5,614 nt of DNA from an uncultured Persicitalea sp. (GTDB taxonomy: Bacteria; Bacteroidota; Bacteroidia; Cytophagales; Spirosomataceae), in the NCBI GenBank assembly GCA_950075905.1, contig CATMVR010000378.1, positions 1 to 5,614 of the forward strand. The letters are read 5' to 3'. Under the pieces are notes generated by a model. It was not told the DNA's origin. It made no database searches and was given only the letters and a program-made list of their open reading frames with translations. Below, piece after piece: positions 1 to 5,614 of this stretch. The stretch's first letter is position 1; each line of letters opens with the position of its first letter. The translations under genes were made by a program, and so were the position numbers.

Positions 1-290
1 GGCTGCACCACGGTGTACACGTCCCGATCTGCCCGGACTGATTTGGTACGGTTATAGAGCCGCACATCAAAGGGGGCCGCGTACGCTTCGCAGGGTTTAC
101 TTTTGAGATAGTTGAAGAAAGTACCGCTCAGGTACCACGAGATTTTCTGGTGCGTACGGCTGGGACCCGACATCAAAACGATCTTGCCCCGAATCAGCTC
201 CAGAGCCTGATCGAATTTCCAGTTCAGATAGTCCGCGTACGTGTAGGTACCGTTCAGGTCGAGCTGTGAAAGGCTGGTAATTTCGGACAT
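1..290 (-). CDS. Uma2-family (DUF820) nuclease-fold protein, N-terminal part, cut by the window edge
   Basis: About 96 N-terminal codons are visible; the gene runs off the left edge. The N-terminus fits the Uma2/DUF820 pattern: a YTYADYL segment (16-22), then ELIRGKIVLMSGPS (31-44), H47 after a short Arg-Thr, an amphipathic stretch (50-63) and a FDVRL strand (74-78), ending at YTVVQP, where the family has its PD motif. Uma2 proteins have a PD-(D/E)XK restriction-endonuclease-like fold, but their cellular role is poorly known. The catalytic Asp and ExK residues would lie beyond the edge, so activity cannot be judged. The ATG at 290 is the only sensible start: the stop codon of the preceding phosphoribosyltransferase gene lies in the same frame 33 nt upstream with no other ATG between. 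No clear Shine-Dalgarno sequence is seen. The short gap suggests co-transcription with that gene. A competing minus-strand frame here (315-97, from a TTG) has no family resemblance. Confidence 0.85.
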   Translation of the reverse strand, partial: MSEITSLSQLDLNGTYTYADYLNWKFDQALELIRGKIVLMSGPSRTHQKISWYLSGTFFNYLKSKPCEAYAAPFDVRLYNRTKSVRADRDVYTVVQ

Positions 291-323
291 GGCTTTGCTT
301 GTTTTGGTGAACCAAAGATGATT

Positions 324-845
324 CTACTTCAAAAACACTCCCTCCTCCCCTTTCCGACTCAGAATAACCTCTACGTGCTCGTTGAAGGTAGTGCTGAGTG
401 CATAGCCCACGTAGTCGGCAGATACGGGAAAGTGGCGGTGACTGCGGTCTACAATAACGGCTACCTGTAATTTTTTAAGGCGGAATTGCAGAAAGGGCTG
501 CAAAGCAAAGGCCAGCGTACGGCCGGTATTGAGCACGTCGTCGGCTACAATAACCACTTTACTATCGTTCAGGGTGAAGTCTTTCCGGAAAGAAATGTCA
601 CTATTGAGGGGTCTTTCTTTATCCAGCACAATCTCGACCAAGCGAGTTTTCAGGGGCGAGATGCTTTTCAGTTCGTTGGCCAGCAGGCGGGCAAACTCGT
701 AACCCTCGCCGGTAATCCCGGCCAGAACGATCTCTTCCTCCTCAAAATTCCGCTCGTAAATTTCAAAGGCAATCCGGCGGATTTTTTGCTGGGTCTGTTC
801 CAGGGTTAGTACCTGTTGGCGGGTGGGTGCGGTTATTTCGGTCAT
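324..845 (-). CDS. PyrR-like phosphoribosyltransferase family protein
   Basis: A 173-residue cytoplasmic type I phosphoribosyltransferase. The PRPP-binding loop is clear: a hydrophobic strand, then two Asp and TGRT (VVIVADDVLNTGRT, 97-110). The downstream stretch VIVDRSHRHFPVSADYVG (130-147) closely follows the PyrR pattern (VDRGHRELPxxxDYVG), and the length matches PyrR (about 180 residues). PyrR is a uracil phosphoribosyltransferase that also regulates pyr operons by binding RNA. Here the 'GIxTRG' loop near the N-terminus is GITGEG (43-48), without the Arg, and the YRDDL-like segment of PyrR is not recognisable. I therefore keep the call at family level. No pyrimidine genes are nearby; the only linked gene is the Uma2-family gene 33 nt downstream. 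The ATG at 845 is preceded by no good Shine-Dalgarno sequence, which is common in Bacteroidota. Fold and PRPP binding are secure; substrate and regulatory role are open. Confidence 0.88.
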   Translation of the reverse strand: MTEITAPTRQQVLTLEQTQQKIRRIAFEIYERNFEEEEIVLAGITGEGYEFARLLANELKSISPLKTRLVEIVLDKERPLNSDISFRKDFTLNDSKVVIVADDVLNTGRTLAFALQPFLQFRLKKLQVAVIVDRSHRHFPVSADYVGYALSTTFNEHVEVILSRKGEEGVFLK

Positions 846-988
846 ACTATGAGGGCTTGGGTCTGTATAGTAAAAAATGGGTGTCTATCTGATTAGGCTT
901 GTAAGATACATGGCTCTCCAACACCACCCTGATCCTCTTTTTAGGAGGGAAATTTTTCTGCTTACTAATTTATAACAAAAAACGCTCT

Positions 989-1023
989 AAAACGAAAAGG
1001 AACCCAACCAGCGTTGGGTTCCT
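989..1023 (-). terminator. Intrinsic terminator after the hydroxypyruvate isomerase-like gene
   Basis: A perfect 11-bp inverted repeat (998-1008 with 1013-1023) encloses a 4-nt loop. On the minus strand it is followed by TTTTCGTTTT (998-989, overlapping the stem base). It begins 22 nt after the stop codon at 1046. The plus-strand flank on the other side is not T-rich, so it should work only for minus-strand transcription. It separates the enzyme gene from the phosphoribosyltransferase gene. Confidence 0.85.
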
Positions 1024-1045
1024 CTCTACGGCAAATATATACAAT

Positions 1046-1963
1046 CTACATGGAAAAACTATCGCTTTCCTGGTAGGCTTTGATCACCGCCATCTCACCT
1101 TCCTTACCGGCAGTGAAGTTTCCGTGCTCCATGCCCATGATAAAGCTCTTATTCTCTTTCTTGCTGCGGTCGTAGATATACTTGAAGACATTCTTGTAGT
1201 TGATCTCCCCAGTGGTAGGCTCCTTCCGGCCGGGGTTATCGCCAATCTGAAAGTAGTCGATCTCGCTCCACGTCCAATCGATATGCGGGATAATGTGCCC
1301 TTCGTTTTTCTGCATGTGGTAGATATCAAAGAGAATCTTGCAGGCGGGGCTGTTGACGCCCCGGCAGATTTCGTAAGTCTGATCGGACGTGCGCAAAAAC
1401 AAATCGGGGTTGTCGCTCAGGGGTTCCAGCACCATCACCAGACCGTGCGGTTCGAGGATTTCCGCTCCCCGGCGCAGGGCGTCAATCACGTGGCCGGTTT
1501 GCACGCCAATGGGCAGTCTGCGCTCAAAGTTGCCGGGCACGACGGTCATCCACTTAGAGTTGACCCGCTTGGCTACCTCGACGGCCCGCTTGCAGCCGTT
1601 CAGAAAGATATCCACGTGTTCGGGCTTGCCGGCGGCCAGCGTATTGGCCCCGTTGCCGCCTTTGTCTACCACAAACACGCCCATTTCCATGCCCAGGCGG
1701 GCCATTTCTTTGCCAATTTTCTCCTGCATCTCCACGGGCCGGCCCATCATACCGTTGTCTTCCAGCGCCATAAAACCCTGATCGGCCATAAATTTGAGCT
1801 GATCGATGAGGTCCTCGCCCGCCAGGTTTTTAAACATCCCGAAGTGGGGGGCATATTTGAGTTTGAAGTTATTTTTGGCAGGAGTCGCCGCCGTAGCATC
1901 GGCCGCTGCAAGGGCCGCACCGGCCAGGCCGAGGGTTGATTTTACGAAATTTCTGCGAAGCAT
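1046..1963 (-). CDS. Tat-exported hydroxypyruvate isomerase-family TIM-barrel protein
   Basis: A 305-residue sugar isomerase/epimerase of the AP-endonuclease-2-like TIM-barrel fold. The N-terminus MLRRNFVKS is a twin-arginine signal (RRxFxK) followed by an Ala-rich hydrophobic stretch (11-26), so export of a folded, metal-loaded protein is expected. The C-terminal half has the hydroxypyruvate isomerase signature: LEP (179-181), FDIYHMQ (212-218), then QIGDNPGRKEP (239-249) and TGEINY (251-256), and GMEHG (277-281). By family analogy E180, D213, Q239 and E279 form the metal site, with H216 close by. Hyi and OtnI are the nearest named relatives, but those act in the cytoplasm on hydroxypyruvate or 2-oxo-tetronate, so the true substrate here is unknown. 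The open frame extends upstream to 2143, but that extension overlaps the preceding gene and lacks sense. The ATG at 1963 gives the signal peptide and has AAGG 8 nt upstream (1975-1972). It lies 79 bp behind the 897-residue gene, with no terminator between, and is probably co-transcribed. Confidence 0.88.
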   Translation of the reverse strand: MLRRNFVKSTLGLAGAALAAADATAATPAKNNFKLKYAPHFGMFKNLAGEDLIDQLKFMADQGFMALEDNGMMGRPVEMQEKIGKEMARLGMEMGVFVVDKGGNGANTLAAGKPEHVDIFLNGCKRAVEVAKRVNSKWMTVVPGNFERRLPIGVQTGHVIDALRRGAEILEPHGLVMVLEPLSDNPDLFLRTSDQTYEICRGVNSPACKILFDIYHMQKNEGHIIPHIDWTWSEIDYFQIGDNPGRKEPTTGEINYKNVFKYIYDRSKKENKSFIMGMEHGNFTAGKEGEMAVIKAYQESDSFSM

Positions 1964-2042
1964 GTTGTTTACCTTATGTGAGTTTATGAAAGAAAGGACG
2001 GAATTGAAAAAATATACCATTTCCGCCCCAAAATTCACGCAC

Positions 2043-4736
2043 TTACTCGAAAGCTTTTTTGTCGACACGGGTACTCGAAAAATCGAGGTACCGGTCGGCC
2101 TCATCGCGAATTTCCTTCCGGTACGCCCGGCTGATGCCATCAATCGCGGCGGCTCTAATGTCTCCGTGCAGGCGGTTATCTTTCAGGAGTTTGAGCACAA
2201 AGTCTTCTCCCTCCCAGCTGCCGCCCAGAAAACGGGCGGCCTGCAAGCGCACGCGGTGGGGAAAAGCCGAACCCGCCGCCACCGAAGCCAGAATCGTGAG
2301 GGAGTTTTGGCTTCCTACCGCTTTGAGCGAGGCCAACAGCGCCTCCTGTACCTCGTCGTTACTTTTTTCCAGCTTGCTCCAAATGTAGGCATTGGGCGCC
2401 TGCCGCAGCAACAACCGGCCGGCATCACGACCCATATCGGTATCGGTGCGTTTGACAGCCAGGTCAAACAGCCGGTCGTTCTCGAAAACGGGCTCGTAGC
2501 GGGCTACCAGTTCCAGGTAATCTTCGGAACCGTAGGTTTCATTGAGCAAACTTATGAGAGCTATTTTGCCATAGTACGAATCCTGAATAAACTCTTTGCC
2601 CAGATGATACAGGGCCAGTTTGGCCAGTTCTACATGTTCTGGGGAAGGCTTCCGGGCAATACCCAGCAGCGCCATGGATTTGTCGTAGCCCGTGGGTACA
2701 AAATCAAACGCCCGGAAGTAGCGCAGGCGCTCGGCGAGCGGCACACTCTCGTCGGAGGCCAGGGCGGCCAGGTGCGGAATGCCCTGCCGGGCGCGGGACC
2801 GCCACACGATGTCGCGGTGGGCGGGAGTTGCAAGTGGATTACCCACCTTATCGATCCAGGCCTTGTACAGGCGGGTCCACTGTCCGTAGCCGCCAATGCC
2901 CAGGGCTTCGAGGTACCAGCGGTCGTTGCCATTGTACTGCCGCGCCAGCTGCAGCCATACGTCCAGGGCCTCGTAGGTATGGTTGCGATAGATGGCCAGC
3001 GCGCTCTCGCGCCGCACCTGCGGGTCGCGGTCAGCGGCCAGGAGCTTGATGTACTCGGTGGGATCGCTATTGCGCTGCCGCACCGCCCGCAGGGCCGTGA
3101 TGCGCAGATTGGGGTTAATATTACGAAAAGAATTTTCGAGGTGCTTGCGGCTGACGCCCTCAATGTTATTAAGTACCCACAGTGCCCGGGCCCGCATCCG
3201 CGGATTGGCATCATACTGATGCAGCAGTTCCGATAGCGGCGGCTCGGCCGGAAAACTCATTTTTACCAGGGCATTCCACGCCAGGTAGCGGGTGGCCATG
3301 TTGGGGTTTTGCAGCGCTTTGGTAGCTTCCTCGGGAGAAGTAAGATTGTACTTTGGTACCACATAGGGGGTTTTGGGCGGGGCGATGCGATAAATCCGCC
3401 CCCGGTTCTTGTCGCCAATACCGACTTCTCCCTCGCCCGGATCATACCAGTCAGACACAATCAGGGAGCCATCGGGCGCTACGCATACGTCCGACGGACG
3501 AAACCATTTGTCGCGGGTACCTTTCACGAGGTCAATTATCGTTGCCTTGTAGCCCGCACCGTCGTTTTCTACGGGGTAGGCCCGCACTACGTTGGGCCCG
3601 GCATCGCAGTGAATGATCTGATCGCGGAATTGGCGGGGAAGCAAATCACCTTCGTACACGGTCATACCCGCCGGAGCACCCGAGCCTGTGTGCAGCAGGT
3701 TGGGTACCACGCCGGGGTCGTTCTGATGCCAGTGCCGGCGGGCAATCTCCTCTTCCAGGTTGGTGCGGTTTACGCGCCAGCTGGTACCTTTCATTTCATC
3801 GGTATAGCCAAAATTACCGTTTTCCATCACGTAGTTGATCCGGACACCCTCGTTGCCGTCCTCGTCGTGGTCCGACTGCCATACGGTACCGTAGCTGTCT
3901 ACGGCTACTTCCAGGCCGTTGCGGAAATTATCGCCCAATACTTCCAGGTTCTGAAAGTTCTGGTCGCAGCGAAACACCATCCCCTGCCGGTAGTTGCGGA
4001 AATTGATGGGCTGGTCAAATTTATCATAGAAGCCCCGTCCCCGACCATCGAGAAGCTGCTTTCCTTCACTTCCGAAATTAAAATAGAACTTGCCATCCGG
4101 CCCGAACACAAACGAATGCACGCCGTGGTCGTGGTTGGACCCGCTGATGCCCCGGAAGATAATTTCCTTTTTGTCAGCTTTGTCGTCGCCATCGGTATCC
4201 GTAAACAGCCACACGTAGGGGCTCTGCGAGACAATAACGCGGTTGCCGATCACGCAGATACCCAGCGGAGCGTCCAGCTCGGGACCCTCGTAGAATACCT
4301 TCGTCACATCCGCTTTGCCGTCGCCGTCGGTATCTTCCAGAATCAGGATACGGTCGCCGGTCAGGCGGTCTTTTTTGGAACGGGTGGTACTATACCCATG
4401 AATGGTGGGCCGGTAGTTGTAGGCATCGCACACCCACACACGGCCGCGATGATCCACATCAATACTGGTAGGATTGGAGATGGTAGGCTCGGAGGCAAAC
4501 AGGGTAGCTTCCAGCCCTTCGGCTACATCCAGCCCCGCTACGGCAAATTTAGGAAAGCGCTTTTCCTGCTCAGTAAGGGAGTCGTAGTGGATGATACTGT
4601 CAGAACTGACTTGTATGCCAGGTTGCTGGCTGTGTGGATAGGAAACAAGCCGAAAGGCACTGGTACTCACAAAAACGGCCAGGATTACACCAAAAACTAC
4701 CGCCAGTTTTTTGTAAGGCATTGATTTATAGTTCAT
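2043..4736 (-). CDS. Exported beta-propeller/HEAT-repeat putative dehydrogenase (TIGR02604-like) lacking the C-terminal heme domain
   Basis: An 897-residue exported protein. Residues 10-27 form a hydrophobic signal peptide or anchor without a lipobox cysteine. Residues about 65-450 form a beta-propeller of the 'putative membrane-bound dehydrogenase' type. It opens with SEPTISNPTSIDVDHRGRVW (82-101) and contains NHDHGVHSFVFGPDGKFYF (201-219). Acidic loops DTDGDGKAD (135-143) and DTDGDDKAD (180-188), one blade apart, and DHDEDG (289-294) look like calcium sites. Residues about 470-888 form HEAT-like helical repeats. Family members often end in a c-type heme domain (TIGR02603), but this one stops at 897 with no CxxCH anywhere, and the 79 bp behind it encode no heme remnant. 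Residues 816-888 align without gaps to the neighbouring heme protein. Sugar or alcohol oxidation is a family-level guess from similarity to quinoprotein glucose dehydrogenase propellers; no substrate is known. The start is ATG 4736; an in-frame ATG at 4721 (MPYKKL) would also give a good signal peptide. Confidence 0.88.
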   Translation of the reverse strand: MNYKSMPYKKLAVVFGVILAVFVSTSAFRLVSYPHSQQPGIQVSSDSIIHYDSLTEQEKRFPKFAVAGLDVAEGLEATLFASEPTISNPTSIDVDHRGRVWVCDAYNYRPTIHGYSTTRSKKDRLTGDRILILEDTDGDGKADVTKVFYEGPELDAPLGICVIGNRVIVSQSPYVWLFTDTDGDDKADKKEIIFRGISGSNHDHGVHSFVFGPDGKFYFNFGSEGKQLLDGRGRGFYDKFDQPINFRNYRQGMVFRCDQNFQNLEVLGDNFRNGLEVAVDSYGTVWQSDHDEDGNEGVRINYVMENGNFGYTDEMKGTSWRVNRTNLEEEIARRHWHQNDPGVVPNLLHTGSGAPAGMTVYEGDLLPRQFRDQIIHCDAGPNVVRAYPVENDGAGYKATIIDLVKGTRDKWFRPSDVCVAPDGSLIVSDWYDPGEGEVGIGDKNRGRIYRIAPPKTPYVVPKYNLTSPEEATKALQNPNMATRYLAWNALVKMSFPAEPPLSELLHQYDANPRMRARALWVLNNIEGVSRKHLENSFRNINPNLRITALRAVRQRNSDPTEYIKLLAADRDPQVRRESALAIYRNHTYEALDVWLQLARQYNGNDRWYLEALGIGGYGQWTRLYKAWIDKVGNPLATPAHRDIVWRSRARQGIPHLAALASDESVPLAERLRYFRAFDFVPTGYDKSMALLGIARKPSPEHVELAKLALYHLGKEFIQDSYYGKIALISLLNETYGSEDYLELVARYEPVFENDRLFDLAVKRTDTDMGRDAGRLLLRQAPNAYIWSKLEKSNDEVQEALLASLKAVGSQNSLTILASVAAGSAFPHRVRLQAARFLGGSWEGEDFVLKLLKDNRLHGDIRAAAIDGISRAYRKEIRDEADRYLDFSSTRVDKKAFE

Positions 4737-4829
4737 ATACTGATACTCAATTCTTCTTCACGATCGCGTCAATTGTCCCGAAATTACGGGTTCTTTCTGG
4801 TATAAGGAAGTGAGGGTGCTAAATATTGT

Positions 4830-4841
4830 GCCAGAACTGGC
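4830..4841. promoter_or_regulatory. Short dyad in the intergenic region before the 897-residue gene
   Basis: GCCAGAACTGGC is a palindrome except for its central AA: two 5-bp arms around a 2-bp centre. It lies between the upstream terminator and the start at 4736, about 94 nt from that start, where an operator could sit. Nothing identifies a cognate regulator, and a dyad this short may arise by chance. No convincing Bacteroidota promoter (TTG and TAnnTTTG) was found in 4737-4860. Confidence 0.2.
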
Positions 4842-4861
4842 TTTTCGTGAACCATGGGAAT

Positions 4862-4894
4862 AAAAAACCTCCCGCCAGCGTTTGACGGGAGGTT
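4862..4894 (-). terminator. Intrinsic terminator after the heme protein gene
   Basis: A 9-bp inverted repeat (4866-4874 with 4886-4894, GC-rich core CTCCCG/CGGGAG) encloses an 11-nt loop. On the minus strand it runs into TTTTTT (4867-4862). It starts 20 nt after the stop codon of the heme protein gene at 4915. It should end that transcript, so the 897-residue gene downstream needs its own promoter or readthrough. Confidence 0.88.
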
Positions 4895-4914
4895 CTGTTT
4901 AATTTATCACTTCA

Positions 4915-5614
4915 TTACTTTCTTCTCAAACTGCTCATATACTCCACCAGCCCGGTAAGTTCTTCGGTGCTCATGGCTTCCTGTAGGCCTGCGGGCATCA
5001 TGGAGTCGTCGAGCTGCTTCATGGATTTCACGTTCGACATCTTGTACTCCTGCGTGCTGCCGCCGGGGAATTTCATGATGAGGTCGGTTTCGTTTTTGCT
5101 GGAAACAATACCCGTCACCGACGAACCGTCCTTGAATTTCACCTCGTAGCCTTCGTAGCCAAAGCTGATACCCGCGCTGGGGTTGTAGATGGCCAGGTAC
5201 TGCCCTTCCTTGGGTAGCTTGCTGCCTATTTCCGAAAGCTTTGGTCCGAAGTCGGCCCCTTCCCCGTTGACCTGATGGCAGGTAGCGCAGTACATGGTGT
5301 AGGTAGCTTTGCCCTTGGCAACATCCCCTTTCATCTGGACCAGCTCGGGTACGGCGGGATGCTTTTGGGCAACGGCGCTGCTACCACCGATGTATTTGGC
5401 GGCTTCGGTGCGCACTGACTTACGCCAGGCACCGCTCACGCCCTGCACGGCGGCGGCTTTCAGGTCGTCGTTCAGTTTGTGTTCTTTCAGCAGGGTAAGG
5501 ATTAAGTCCTCGCCGTTCTGGCTTCCGCCCAGCGCGCGAACCGCTTCGCGCCGGACTACCAGCGGCTGTTTGGCATCCAGCGCCACCGTACGCAACATAT
5601 CCAATGACTCCTTG
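4915..5614 (-). CDS. PVC-type c-type heme protein with HEAT-like repeats, C-terminal part, 5' end outside the window
   Basis: The frame is open to the right edge; 232 C-terminal residues are visible (numbered from the codon at 5613). Residues 1-79 are HEAT-like helical repeats. From about 95 to 230 lies a TIGR02603-type heme domain: GKATYTMYCATCHQVNGEG, with the CxxCH heme site at 109-113, FGPKL (122-126), NPSAGISFGYEGYEV (144-158), a small strand-rich insert with DGSSVTG (162-168), and SMMPAGLQEAMSTEEL (204-219), in which M205 or M206 is the likely distal heme ligand. CxxCH hemes are attached in the periplasm, so the protein must be exported. The role expected from the family is electron transfer from an N-terminal propeller dehydrogenase in the same chain, which here would lie outside the window. 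A TTG at 5604 could be mistaken for a start, but family similarity begins at the window edge, before that codon. It is followed by its own terminator and then by a heme-less paralogue. Confidence 0.9.
   Translation of the reverse strand, partial: KESLDMLRTVALDAKQPLVVRREAVRALGGSQNGEDLILTLLKEHKLNDDLKAAAVQGVSGAWRKSVRTEAAKYIGGSSAVAQKHPAVPELVQMKGDVAKGKATYTMYCATCHQVNGEGADFGPKLSEIGSKLPKEGQYLAIYNPSAGISFGYEGYEVKFKDGSSVTGIVSSKNETDLIMKFPGGSTQEYKMSNVKSMKQLDDSMMPAGLQEAMSTEELTGLVEYMSSLRRK

Noticed and set aside
97..315. A 72-codon minus-strand frame starting at a TTG
   Set aside because: It overlaps the Uma2-family frame in a different phase and has no recognisable motif, whereas the Uma2 frame matches its family from its ATG.
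930..946. Small inverted repeat TCCT/AGGA with a T-rich loop before the phosphoribosyltransferase gene
   Set aside because: The stem is only 4-5 bp and no attenuator or riboswitch structure could be built around it.
1964..2143. N-terminal extension of the isomerase gene to an ATG at 2143
   Set aside because: It would overlap the end of the 897-residue gene, and the extra 60 residues look like out-of-frame coding. The Tat signal begins exactly at the ATG at 1963.
1124..4724. Long plus-strand open frames (for example 1124-1939, 1806-3236 and 3309-4724)
   Set aside because: They lie antisense to the isomerase and propeller genes, span the gene boundary, show no family motifs, and are expected as shadows of moderately GC-rich coding sequence. 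The minus-strand frames carry clear domains.
4779..4786. TAATTTCG on the minus strand as a Bacteroidota -7 element (TAnnTTTG)
   Set aside because: It has one mismatch and the upstream partner at the right spacing is TTC instead of TTG. Such weak matches are common by chance.
5602..5604. TTG as the start codon of the heme protein
   Set aside because: The frame is open to the window edge and the HEAT-like similarity to the paralogue runs up to it, so this is an internal Leu codon of a longer gene.

Overview
The window carries five protein genes, all on the minus strand, so transcription runs from high to low coordinates. Two are cut by the window edges. The likely source is a free-living member of the Bacteroidota, probably order Cytophagales (Spirosoma/Dyadobacter-like). 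This is inferred from moderate GC, weak or absent Shine-Dalgarno sequences, the combination of a PVC-type heme protein with a Tat-exported hydroxypyruvate isomerase-like enzyme, and a Uma2-family protein. No ribosomal or other marker gene is present to confirm it.

Layout in the direction of transcription. (1) 5614-4915: the C-terminal part of a large periplasmic protein with HEAT-like repeats and a C-terminal c-type heme domain (CxxCH), followed by a strong intrinsic terminator at 4894-4862. (2) An intergenic stretch of about 180 bp. (3) 4736-2043: an 897-residue exported beta-propeller plus HEAT-repeat protein (TIGR02604-like 'putative membrane-bound dehydrogenase'). It is a paralogue of gene 1 but stops just where gene 1 enters its heme domain. 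(4) 1963-1046: a 305-residue TIM-barrel enzyme of the hydroxypyruvate isomerase family with a twin-arginine signal. It lies 79 bp behind gene 3 and is followed by a second intrinsic terminator at 1023-989. (5) 845-324: a PyrR-like phosphoribosyltransferase. (6) 290-1: the N-terminal part of a Uma2/DUF820 nuclease-fold protein, 33 bp behind gene 5 and in the same reading frame.

The two terminators divide the window into three transcription units: gene 1, genes 3-4 and genes 5-6. Genes 1, 3 and 4 look like parts of one periplasmic carbohydrate-related function. The propeller/HEAT proteins would be putative sugar-derivative dehydrogenases or binding scaffolds, one carrying its own electron-accepting heme and one not, and gene 4 an exported sugar isomerase or epimerase. 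No substrate can be read from the sequence. Genes 5-6 look like unrelated cytoplasmic functions.

No tRNA, rRNA, CRISPR array, insertion sequence or attachment site was seen. Long plus-strand open frames between about 1124 and 4724 are antisense shadows of genes 3 and 4. The most noteworthy points are the heme-less paralogue beside a heme-bearing one and an identical 8-mer in the apical parts of both terminator hairpins.
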